Source of the DNA: a virus
Direction: 5' to 3' (one strand)
DNA length: 22,118 nucleotides
Virus record (IMG/VR): IMGVR_UViG_3300025840_000290
Location: 1 to 22,118 of that record
Below the pieces are notes generated by a model. It saw only the letters and a program-made list of their open reading frames with translations. It was not told the origin of the DNA and made no database searches. The translations under genes and the position numbers were made by a program. Of the stretch, positions 6,551 to 12,261 are shown in pieces; the stretch's first letter is position 1, and each line of letters begins with the position of its first letter.

Positions 6551-7093
6551 TTAACTAAGTCCATGCTCTTTTCTGTGGCATTCTTTGCAAAGTATCTCTA
6601 AATCAGCAAATTTCTCCCTAAAAAGATTTTCGTATGTTTTGTGATGAACTTGTATATTCTCAGTTTTTCCACATCGCTCGCACTTCTCCCCACGCTTGTA
6701 AAACAGACCCCAACGCATCATTGTCCATTGGTCGCTATCTATGTACTTATCGTAAGCTTTCTTATGTGAACTCTTAACCTTTTTCTTATTTCGGTGTTTC
6801 GGCTGCCTTTTATTTCTCTTAGACCTATCTCCACGAATAGACACCCTTCTATGCTTTTTTGCCATGCGCTTTTTCTCATCATCGCACTCTATAAAAAGCA
6901 TTAACTGCTTGTTTGTTAGGTTGTCTATTTCTATTTCTTCCTTAAAATCACGAATTGGTTTTATTCCCAATATATCAAACTCAGTATAAGAAAGCCTTCT
7001 CCTGTGCCTAATTATAGCTTTGAAATCAGTCTCTAAAGCTTTTCTGTTTAGACTGTCGTAGTCGTAATCTTCGTCTTCTGATGTGTACTTCAT
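6551..7093 (-). CDS. HNH endonuclease
   Basis: 180 residues from the ATG at 7093. An upstream in-frame ATG at 7126 is rejected because the -7 promoter element (7106-7099) would lie inside that extension. The N-terminal third is acidic, then comes a strongly basic linker rich in K, R and H (about 85-120). The C-terminal HNH domain has CERCG, the catalytic IQVHHKTY, and LEILCKECHRKEHG, giving a zinc-binding two-CxxC arrangement. Such proteins are common in phages as homing endonucleases or, next to terminase genes, as packaging factors; here it is alone beside a regulatory region, so homing or accessory is more likely. Only 5 bases separate the promoter element from the ATG, so its mRNA is probably leaderless. 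A terminator follows at 6477-6451. Confidence 0.85.
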   Translation of the reverse strand: MKYTSEDEDYDYDSLNRKALETDFKAIIRHRRRLSYTEFDILGIKPIRDFKEEIEIDNLTNKQLMLFIECDDEKKRMAKKHRRVSIRGDRSKRNKRQPKHRNKKKVKSSHKKAYDKYIDSDQWTMMRWGLFYKRGEKCERCGKTENIQVHHKTYENLFREKFADLEILCKECHRKEHGLS

Positions 7094-7098
7094 TAAAG

Positions 7099-7106
7099 CA
7101 AATATA
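7099..7106 (-). promoter_or_regulatory. -7 element for HNH gene, leaderless mRNA likely
   Basis: TATATTTG on the minus strand, ending 5 bases before the ATG at 7093. In Bacteroidetes the start of transcription lies a few bases beyond this element, so it would fall at or next to the A of the start codon. Confidence 0.65.
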
Positions 7107-7125
7107 AATAAATTTTCACTTATCA

Positions 7126-7157
7126 TTTGGATTTCATAATTTTTTTACTTACCTTTG
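7126..7157 (+). promoter_or_regulatory. Bipartite Bacteroidetes promoter driving a non-coding transcript
   Basis: TTTG at 7126-7129 and TACCTTTG at 7150-7157, separated by 20 bases, match the -33/-7 consensus of the Bacteroidetes primary sigma factor. This is the best two-part promoter in the window. No protein start follows for about 280 bases, so it should drive the hairpin-rich region downstream. Confidence 0.75.
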
Positions 7158-7159
7158 CA

Positions 7160-7430
7160 AAACATCGAGTTAAAAGTTCTCGGTAGGCGAGTTAGTGGCG
7201 TGCCTAAACAAAAAGCAAACTGCGACGGGTCACTTAAGCGACAAGCAGGGGTGGAGTCACACTATGGTTTTTTGCCTCGCGTACACGCACACGCGTTCAT
7301 TAGACTATAGTGGCTTTTTCTCTAGTTACTGCTCAGAGTTCCTTAGCTCTAAGCAGTTAGTTTACTAGCAGTTATAGTTACAAACAGTCGAACTTTTTAC
7401 GGAGCAATAGCTGTTTATCTAAAAAAAAAC
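7160..7430 (+). ncRNA. Candidate structured non-coding RNA (or origin region)
   Basis: This region has no supported protein gene on either strand and lies just after the bipartite promoter at 7126-7157. It contains a series of hairpins: CGAG/CTCG (7166-7182), TAGGC/GCCTA (7184-7206), CACTAT/ATAGTG (7260-7312) enclosing CGCGT/ACGCG (7278-7295), and a long one. The long one has CTAGT/ACTAG outside and ACTGCT-x-AGAG/CTCT-x-AGCAGT inside (7322-7368). A final AAACAG/CTGTTT pair spans 7382-7416. After the CACTAT stem comes GGCTTTTTC, a possible 3' end near 7320, so there may be a short (about 160 nt) and a long form. An imperfect direct repeat AGCAGTTA occurs at 7352 and 7367. GC content is higher than in the neighbouring AT-rich gaps. 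I cannot match it to tmRNA, tRNA or a named phage RNA. A replication origin at the divergence point is the main alternative. Confidence 0.55.
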
Positions 7431-7438
7431 TATATTTG
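7431..7438 (+). promoter_or_regulatory. -7 element for GH16-like gene, leaderless mRNA likely
   Basis: TATATTTG, ending 4 bases before the ATG at 7443. The predicted transcription start coincides with the start codon. The same arrangement occurs in mirror image at the HNH gene across the hinge. Confidence 0.65.
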
Positions 7439-7442
7439 TGAC

Positions 7443-8069
7443 ATGATACAGCTAAAAGATTTTCAAAAGAGGCTTTGGTACTGTCCCGAAGATGTAGCTT
7501 TGGAGTTAGGGTCAGTGACAGAGTTAGGAGACAACGAACTACTACTTCACCACAACGGAAAAGAAATAGAGACAGATTGGGCTAAGTTAGGTTCTGTTGA
7601 TGCAATGTTACCTGTTACTCAAAGCGGAACAGCGTTAATCCCAACAAATAGTTTTCAAAGGGGTCACTACAAAATAGAGGCAAAGGTGGAAGAGGTAAAT
7701 CAAGGCTTTCACTCAGCACCACTTTGGTTTGTGAGTGAGAACTACATCATGCCAGAGATTGACGTAGTAGAGGTCTACTACGGAAAAAAGATGCAAAGCA
7801 ATCTCCACTTCGGGCTAAACTACGGAACAAGCACTCACTTTCAAAAGGGTGGCAAAAATCATCTTAATTGGTTTAACAAGGTTTTCAGGGGGTGGAAGTT
7901 TACAGATTGGTTCACTTACGAAATGATTTGGGATAGACACGTTGATATTTTCTACAACGGAGTAAGGGTAAGAAGGTTCAAAGACATTGACTCCACCGAC
8001 AGAATAATCCCGATTGTAAGTGCAAAGAACGGAACAATAAGAGTTAGAAATTTTGAATATAATAAGTAA
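7443..8069 (+). CDS. GH16-like glycoside hydrolase (beta-glucanase fold)
   Basis: 208 residues. The central motif MPEIDVVE contains the GH16 catalytic pattern ExDxxE (E105, D107, E110: nucleophile, assisting acid, acid/base). Typical GH16 surroundings are present: FQRGHYKIEAKV (71-82), GFHSAPLWFVSE (88-99) before the catalytic strand, and FTYEMIWDRHVDIFYNGV (156-173) after it. GH16 enzymes cut beta-1,3/1,4 glucans and galactans such as laminarin or agar, so in a phage it could degrade a surface polysaccharide during entry or release. No signal peptide is visible, and the protein is slightly short for the family. It stands first in the rightward block behind its own promoter, away from the virion genes. 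A non-catalytic carbohydrate-binding role is possible, but the three acidic residues are intact. Confidence 0.8.
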   Translation: MIQLKDFQKRLWYCPEDVALELGSVTELGDNELLLHHNGKEIETDWAKLGSVDAMLPVTQSGTALIPTNSFQRGHYKIEAKVEEVNQGFHSAPLWFVSENYIMPEIDVVEVYYGKKMQSNLHFGLNYGTSTHFQKGGKNHLNWFNKVFRGWKFTDWFTYEMIWDRHVDIFYNGVRVRRFKDIDSTDRIIPIVSAKNGTIRVRNFEYNK

Positions 8070-8166
8070 AATATAGAACTAATAATTAAATATTTGAGCG
8101 ATGTCAAAATTAATTTGAAAAATTAAAACTTATGATTGATATAAATAAAAACTACAATCACAAAAT
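8070..8166 (+). other. AT-rich gap between GH16-like and membrane protein genes
   Basis: 97 bases of very AT-rich sequence. It has a near-match to the -7 element (AATATTTG, around 8087-8094) with the first base wrong, and a 12-codon ATG frame (8132-8170) whose TGA overlaps the next start. I see no stable hairpin. It probably contains a weak promoter for the two accessory genes that follow. Confidence 0.3.
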
Positions 8167-8355
8167 ATGATGGCGTTAATCATAATCGGAATTATTGCGT
8201 ACTTTGTAATACCCCTAGCGTTAACAGTTAGGTTTTTAGAACGAAATGATTACAAGGTATTTGGAATAGAAGTAGATGTTTATCTGTCTGGATTGGTAGT
8301 GTTGTTATTTGAATTTATAATAGCAATGCAAATATTATTTTGGGTATTTCATTAA
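8167..8355 (+). CDS. Small membrane protein, two transmembrane segments
   Basis: 62 residues from ATG 8167 (the next codon but one region offers another ATG at 8170). Two hydrophobic segments, about residues 3-22 (ALIIIGIIAYFVIPLALTV) and 38-60 (YLSGLVVLLFEFIIAMQILF), are linked by a short charged loop (RFLERNDYKVFGIEVD). No lysis motif or signal peptide cleavage site is clear. Base composition is markedly more AT-rich than the following operon, suggesting an accessory (moron-like) gene. A holin or superinfection-exclusion role is conceivable for a two-span phage protein of this size, but nothing specific supports it. Confidence 0.55.
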   Translation: MMALIIIGIIAYFVIPLALTVRFLERNDYKVFGIEVDVYLSGLVVLLFEFIIAMQILFWVFH

Positions 8356-8369
8356 AAAGCGAAATAGCG

Positions 8370-8576
8370 ATGGCAAAAAAATATAGATTCTTTTATCACT
8401 ACTACAAACAATACAAATGTCTATCTGTGCATTTTAGAGGAAAGTGCTACAGAGTAGATGATGTTGTTTGTGAAGTGCCAACTGAAAGTAAGTGGAATAA
8501 AACTCAACCAAATTTGGTTATGCAAGGTTGGGCAAAATCACTTGACATAGAAAATAATGTAGCTAAAATATCTTAA
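8370..8576 (+). CDS. Small hypothetical phage protein
   Basis: 68 residues from the ATG at 8370, chosen because it lies 14 bases after the upstream stop and precedes a typical basic start (MAKKYRFFYHYYKQYKCLSV). An earlier ATG at 8340 overlaps the previous gene. The protein is basic and aromatic, with HFRGKCYRVDDVVCEVPTES and KWNKTQPNLVMQGWAKSL in the middle and a short beta-like end. I recall similar short proteins in Bacteroidetes phage and genome sequences, but not a function. Two cysteines (C19, C26 region) and one later are not arranged as a clear metal site. AT-rich like the preceding gene; the two probably form one accessory unit. Confidence 0.55.
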   Translation: MAKKYRFFYHYYKQYKCLSVHFRGKCYRVDDVVCEVPTESKWNKTQPNLVMQGWAKSLDIENNVAKIS

Positions 8577-8608
8577 TGTTCGGAATAATACCCTAACTAA
8601 TAAAGTCT

Positions 8609-8616
8609 TATCTTTG
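8609..8616 (+). promoter_or_regulatory. -7 promoter element for the 8634 operon
   Basis: TATCTTTG in the 57-base gap between the accessory genes and the 8634 gene. It is followed by an A-rich leader (AAAGTAAAGAAAAA) of about 12 nt. The same TATCTTTG octamer precedes the portal gene and the 21171 gene. Confidence 0.75.
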
Positions 8617-8633
8617 TACAAAGTAAAGAAAAA

Positions 8634-8912
8634 ATGGAATTTGATAGCTACGTAAAAATCTCACAAGAAGACATTCAAGCATCTGAACTAAAGAAATCAG
8701 ACTTGCGAAAAATACTCAAAACAAAAGCAACCATCGCCCAAAACGTAACCGTTGACTCGGAAGGAAAAGGACTAAGAGTTACAGTTTTCGGAAATGGCGG
8801 AGAAAAATCTGTTGCTTACGCTGGTGACTATCTTATCAAAGATAAAGAGGGAAACTACTCTGTAATGTCTAAAAAAGCTTTTCAAGCTGAGTACGCAAAA
8901 GCTGGAGAGTAA
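8634..8912 (+). CDS. Hypothetical phage protein with a PGD-like C-terminal motif
   Basis: 92 residues, ATG at 8634 just after a clear promoter. The N-terminal half is helical and polar (SQEDIQASELKKSDLRKIL). The second half is beta-rich, and its YAGDYLIKDKEGNYSVMSKK...FQAEY pattern resembles the PGD-x-(V/I)...G..Y.V....F...Y end found in a widespread family of small phage proteins of unknown function. It is the first gene of a tightly overlapping unit that includes a GroES-like protein, nucleases and an exonuclease. No enzyme motif is seen. Confidence 0.6.
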   Translation: MEFDSYVKISQEDIQASELKKSDLRKILKTKATIAQNVTVDSEGKGLRVTVFGNGGEKSVAYAGDYLIKDKEGNYSVMSKKAFQAEYAKAGE

Positions 8913-8918
8913 GTTTTT

Positions 8919-9188
8919 GTGGAGTTTCCAACTTTCGACAACATACGAAAAATCACCGTTGGCGACTTAAAAGACGGAATGAGTTATCTTGTCAACGGCT
9001 TCCAAAGAGGCGGAAAGGTAAAGATAACAAGGATTGTTCCGTTTGACGAGTTAGCGTATCACACAACGGACGAAGTACTAATGTTAAGTATTTTCGTAAA
9101 AGATACGCAAACAGACGTAGAGTATAAGTGGTTTGACTTATCTTTGCGCGAGGTAAGTAAAATTGAATATTTTGAAAGTAGTAAATAG
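8919..9188 (+). CDS. Hypothetical protein
   Basis: 89 residues from a GTG at 8919, six bases after the previous stop; no ATG is available nearby. The sequence alternates hydrophobic and charged residues (KITVGDLKDGMSYLVNGF, GGKVKITRIVPFDEL, EVLMLSIFVKD), which fits a small beta barrel. No family recognised. Its end overlaps the start of the GroES-like gene by 26 bases, suggesting coupled translation. A TAnnTTTG octamer near 9139 lies inside its coding sequence and may be chance. Confidence 0.6.
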   Translation: MEFPTFDNIRKITVGDLKDGMSYLVNGFQRGGKVKITRIVPFDELAYHTTDEVLMLSIFVKDTQTDVEYKWFDLSLREVSKIEYFESSK

Positions 9189-9978
9189 ATATGTCTTTGA
9201 CGTACCCGAAAAAGACGCATTTAAACAAAAAATTGGAGACAAAGAAATATACTTTGACGCTTCTCTTGGGTCAGAACACGACAACATGGTTCAATACGGA
9301 ACTTTGGTCGCAAAACCTAAATCAGCTAAATTTGACATCGATGAAGGTGAGTTGGTTTACTTCTCCCATTTAGCTAGAAACTACCAAGCCCGTATCCAAA
9401 TAAAAGACAAGGTTTACTACTCGGTAGACCAAAAGTTCTGTGAAGGAATCGGAAACCTTTACCAACTAATTCTTTGCACCAACAAAAGAGCCGTTGGTGA
9501 CGTTACAATAGTAGAAAGAATAGAAGAGCCAGAGGAAAACTACAAATCTGGCGCAATATTTCTTAAAACAAAACCCGACAACTTAAAGAACCAATTCAAA
9601 GTTGTAAAGTCCAACAAGATAAAAGCGGGGACAGAAATAATCATTAGCGAGGACGCAGACTACGATTTCTTGGACGAAAATAAAAAAGAGCTAATAGCAG
9701 TCCAAGACCAACATATCATGGCTACAATAGACAAAGGTGAACTTGTTCCTTACGGAGATTACGCCATTATAGAACCGCTAGACGACGAAGAAAAAGAAGA
9801 CTTTGTAGAAAAGAACGGAGTTTTTATACCAAAAGACAAAGCTCTAAGAGGTTGGGGAAGGTGGAAAGACAGTCGTGTTTACTACCACAAAGTACAGTCA
9901 AATAACTTTGAGTACAAAAAAAAGAAGTATTCGGGTTGTATCAAGCAAGATATTTACTATATTTGCGAAAAGGAGTAG
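9163..9978 (+). CDS. GroES-like co-chaperonin candidate with repeated domains
   Basis: 271 residues from a TTG at 9163 (a second TTG at 9172 is possible). The middle (about 110-190) reads like a GroES (Cpn10) domain: VGDVTIVERIEEPEENYKSG, then KAGTEIIISEDADYDFL and a final strand ending DQHIMATID. A further partial repeat follows (YGDYAIIEPLDDEEKEDF, then NGVFIPKDKA). The first 100 residues have a similar layout (YGTLVAKPKSAKFDIDEGEL, VYYSV) without a clear signature. T4 gp31 and related phage proteins replace GroES so that the host chaperonin folds the capsid protein; a similar role here is plausible. The tandem arrangement is unusual, since normal GroES is about 97 residues. If the GroES reading is wrong, it is an unknown beta-rich protein. 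Confidence 0.5.
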   Translation: MNILKVVNRYVFDVPEKDAFKQKIGDKEIYFDASLGSEHDNMVQYGTLVAKPKSAKFDIDEGELVYFSHLARNYQARIQIKDKVYYSVDQKFCEGIGNLYQLILCTNKRAVGDVTIVERIEEPEENYKSGAIFLKTKPDNLKNQFKVVKSNKIKAGTEIIISEDADYDFLDENKKELIAVQDQHIMATIDKGELVPYGDYAIIEPLDDEEKEDFVEKNGVFIPKDKALRGWGRWKDSRVYYHKVQSNNFEYKKKKYSGCIKQDIYYICEKE

Positions 9979-9980
9979 TT

Positions 9981-10313
9981 TTGAAGAAGTTTGAAAACAA
10001 GACAAAAGAAGAGCTTTTAGAGATTGTGTTTACTCTTACAAGCGAGTCTACAAAAGTAAAAGCTTACCACGCTTTAAAGAAACAAGTAGACGGAATCACA
10101 GATTACTTAAACCAAAACGTTCTTGCCACGAAAAATAACCTATCGGACAAAGACGAGAAATCTTGGGACAGGGGAAAGGTACTTTTAGAAAAACTATCAC
10201 AGTACACAAAAGACTTAGCCGATTTAGAGAACAGCATTTTAAACCTTGACAGCAAATACGTAGAAAAAGCAGCCGAGGGAAGTTTAGAAGACTATCTTGC
10301 GAAAGGTAAGTAA
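9981..10313 (+). CDS. Hypothetical helical protein
   Basis: 110 residues from a TTG at 9981, two bases after the stop of the previous gene. An in-frame ATG at 9936 would overlap that gene by 43 bases and add an unlikely extension. The protein is almost all helix and lysine/glutamate rich (MKKFENKTKEELLEIVFTL, then VLLEKLSQYTKDLADLEN), with heptad-like leucines that could form a coiled coil. No known family or catalytic residues. Its end overlaps the HNH gene start by 17 bases, so the two are read together. Confidence 0.55.
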   Translation: MKKFENKTKEELLEIVFTLTSESTKVKAYHALKKQVDGITDYLNQNVLATKNNLSDKDEKSWDRGKVLLEKLSQYTKDLADLENSILNLDSKYVEKAAEGSLEDYLAKGK

Positions 10314-10635
10314 AAAGCAATCAAAATCAAACCAACAGGTATCAAAAGCAAAGAAACAGTTTTTGGAGTCTTTTTTAGACACCTATGGATACGCTTTTTG
10401 TTGTGGATGTGGGGTATCAAATGGACGCATAGATATTTCCCACCTCGTGCCAATCGGATACAACAAGTCCTTGGAAAGCACCGTAGAAAATCTCACCTTA
10501 CACTGTCGAACTTGCCACGGGATTTGGGAGAACCAACTAGCGGGAGTAGAAAAGATGTTTGACTACAAAGAAAATCTTGAAACAATAAAAGGTCTTGACG
10601 AGTCCTATTACAACTTAATTAAAAATAAGAAATGA
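10297..10635 (+). CDS. HNH-type nuclease / zinc-binding protein
   Basis: 112 residues from a TTG at 10297. After a basic N-terminus (KKQSKSNQQVSKAKKQF), the domain has FCCGCGVSNGRIDISHLVPI (first CxxC pair and the histidine strand), an asparagine loop (ENLTLHC) and CRTCHGIWEN (second cysteine pair and histidine). This is the beta-beta-alpha-metal layout of HNH nucleases, in a compact phage form reminiscent of recombination-type proteins such as NinG. It overlaps the gene before it by 17 bases and the exonuclease gene after it by four, and the pairing with a DnaQ-like exonuclease suggests DNA processing. Single-strand or structure-specific cutting cannot be told from the sequence. Confidence 0.75.
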   Translation: MRKVSKKQSKSNQQVSKAKKQFLESFLDTYGYAFCCGCGVSNGRIDISHLVPIGYNKSLESTVENLTLHCRTCHGIWENQLAGVEKMFDYKENLETIKGLDESYYNLIKNKK

Positions 10636-11594
10636 GCAAGTGGAAAAAGTACGATAACTTGATTATCGAGAACTACAAACACGGAGACAAGAACTACTAC
10701 AGCATCGCCAAAAAGATTTTAGGAGTAGATAAAAACACTAGCGAAGTAGACTTGTTAAGGACTTATGCAAGACGACTAATCAACAGAAAGGGGTTGGCTG
10801 ATTTAAAGAACACCGCAAAGATACTTCTGTTCGATATTGAAACCTCTCACATTGAGTTTAAGACAAGGGTATTTAGCATTTGGCAACAGAACTTAAACCC
10901 CGACCACATAACAAAAGATTGGCACATACTGTGTTGGTCTGCTAAGTGGTTATTTGAAGATAAGATTTACAACGCCTCTTGCACCCCAAGCGAAATAGAA
11001 AAGGGAGACGATAAAAGGGTTACGCAAGCCCTTTGGAATATGTTGGACGAGGCTGACATTGTAATCGCACATAATTTAAACAGATTTGACCGTAAGGTAG
11101 CCCAAACTAGGTTCTTAAAAAACGGGATAGCTCTTCCCTCCCCTTACCAAACAATAGACACACTTCTTCACGCAAGAAAACAGTTTAAAATAACAAGCAA
11201 CCGACTAGACTATCTAGGTGAGTTTTTAGGTGTTGGAAGAAAGCTAGAAACAGAAAAAGGTCTTTGGGATAAAGTAGAGGACGGAGACAAGGAAGCTATG
11301 GAGCGTATGCAAAAATATTGCGACATTGACTGCACGCTCCTTGAAAATGTTTACCTCGAAATGAGACCTTACATTCAACCGCACCCAAATATCGGGTTGT
11401 TCATTGAAAGCAACTTTGATAGGGTATGTCCGTCTTGCGGAGGAACGCACTTAACTTACATTGGCGATTACGCAACAACAGTAAACACTTACGACGCTTA
11501 TAGGTGTGACGACTGTGGAAGCCAAACAAGAGCAAGAAGGGCAAACACTCCCGCAGGAGCAAATCAACACATAACTTCAAGCTTACCGAAATGA
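10632..11594 (+). CDS. DnaQ-like 3'-5' exonuclease with C-terminal zinc ribbon
   Basis: 320 residues; the ATG overlaps the previous stop by four bases. Three exonuclease motifs are intact: Exo I LLFDIETS (D68, E70), Exo II VIAHNLNRFD (N148, D153) and Exo III YCDIDC (Y229, D233). An N-terminal helical part (about 1-60) looks like a DNA-binding or HTH-like region. The C-terminus has two cysteine pairs, VCPSCG (C266, C269) and YRCDDCG (C292, C295), forming a probable zinc ribbon. The catalytic domain resembles the YprB/RNase H-like family as well as polymerase proofreading domains. It may proofread or trim ends during replication or recombination together with the preceding HNH protein. A polymerase is not visible in this window. 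Confidence 0.85.
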   Translation: MSKWKKYDNLIIENYKHGDKNYYSIAKKILGVDKNTSEVDLLRTYARRLINRKGLADLKNTAKILLFDIETSHIEFKTRVFSIWQQNLNPDHITKDWHILCWSAKWLFEDKIYNASCTPSEIEKGDDKRVTQALWNMLDEADIVIAHNLNRFDRKVAQTRFLKNGIALPSPYQTIDTLLHARKQFKITSNRLDYLGEFLGVGRKLETEKGLWDKVEDGDKEAMERMQKYCDIDCTLLENVYLEMRPYIQPHPNIGLFIESNFDRVCPSCGGTHLTYIGDYATTVNTYDAYRCDDCGSQTRARRANTPAGANQHITSSLPK

Positions 11595-11595
11595 C

Positions 11596-11823
11596 ATGAA
11601 AACATTCATAAAACACATAAAAGCAGATAGAGGTTTCGGCATATTTTGCGCTTTGAACTTTATCGTTTTGCCGAGTATATTTATTTGGCTACACTTCAAC
11701 GAAGAATCAGTAAACGACGTAATGGAGTCAACTGTACCAAAGGTTTGCCTTGCGGTGCTGTTTACTATTTACACCGTTGCTATAATCATAAGTCACAGAA
11801 AATGGGCGAAGCGTTTCTCTTAG
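11596..11823 (+). CDS. Small membrane protein, two transmembrane segments
   Basis: 75 residues, ATG one base after the exonuclease stop. Two hydrophobic stretches, about residues 15-33 (IFCALNFIVLPSIFIWL) and 48-66 (KVCLAVLFTIYTVAIIIS), are followed by a basic tail (HRKWAKRFS). The N-terminus is also basic (MKTFIKHIKADRG). It overlaps the next membrane protein gene by 22 bases. Paired small membrane proteins in phages may act in lysis or membrane remodelling, but no holin or spanin features are clear, so function is unknown. Confidence 0.6.
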   Translation: MKTFIKHIKADRGFGIFCALNFIVLPSIFIWLHFNEESVNDVMESTVPKVCLAVLFTIYTVAIIISHRKWAKRFS

Positions 11824-12167
11824 GATTTATTTGCGGTTTCTTTAACGCCGTAATGGACGTTATTAAACACCGTTGGGAAAGGTCTGTATTTTCAGAAATA
11901 GACAACAAGAAGTTGTTTCTGTTCTTTCACCAAGACGGATGGAAAAACAAGTACGTTGACGAAACGTTTACAACCCGAAGGAACATTCCTGTAACTTTCA
12001 CAGATGGGTGGCACTTAGCTAAAAGCTTTTTGTTGACCACAGTAACCATATCTATTATCGTAATAGGTTCTCAAAACATCTACGACACAATTTTCTTTGC
12101 GCTTATTTGGAGGGTTTGTTTTGGCTTTTCGTTCAGTTATTTCTACAACGTTGGGCTGATTAAGTAA
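11802..12167 (+). CDS. Membrane protein
   Basis: 121 residues from the ATG at 11802. An upstream in-frame ATG at 11646 is rejected because the extension lies entirely over the previous gene in a frame with no membrane-like character. It begins with a hydrophobic helix (FLLGFICGFFNAVMDVI), has a polar middle with a conserved-looking HQDGWKNKYVD and FTDGWHLAKS, then two more hydrophobic stretches (FLLTTVTISIIVIG and FFALIWRVCFGFSFSYF). From memory similar proteins with an N-terminal NA(V/I)MD..K helix and a TDGWHL motif occur in marine phages and bacteria; function is unknown. It is the last gene before the portal promoter. Confidence 0.6.
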   Translation: MGEAFLLGFICGFFNAVMDVIKHRWERSVFSEIDNKKLFLFFHQDGWKNKYVDETFTTRRNIPVTFTDGWHLAKSFLLTTVTISIIVIGSQNIYDTIFFALIWRVCFGFSFSYFYNVGLIK

Positions 12168-12234
12168 ATAGTGCGAATTAAAAACTCTTTATCAAGTATC
12201 GCAATACTAAATAATAGCCAACTACTTAGTTTAT

Positions 12235-12242
12235 TATCTTTG
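12235..12242 (+). promoter_or_regulatory. -7 promoter element for the portal gene
   Basis: TATCTTTG in the 94-base gap before the portal gene, 19 bases ahead of its ATG, with an A-rich leader. No clear -33 element. It separates the virion genes from the preceding unit. Confidence 0.75.
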
Positions 12243-12261
12243 CAATTAAGTAAAGCAAAGT

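Noticed and set aside
7094-7126. N-terminal extension of the HNH protein from an upstream ATG
   Set aside because: The TATATTTG promoter (7106-7099) lies inside the extension, so the mRNA would start after that ATG.
7160-7430. tRNA or tmRNA in the hinge region
   Set aside because: I could not build a cloverleaf, T-arm or acceptor stem on either strand, and no tag-coding frame is apparent.
9139-9146. TATCTTTG octamer as an internal promoter before the GroES-like gene
   Set aside because: It lies within coding sequence with no -33 element, and the genes overlap; chance occurrence cannot be excluded.
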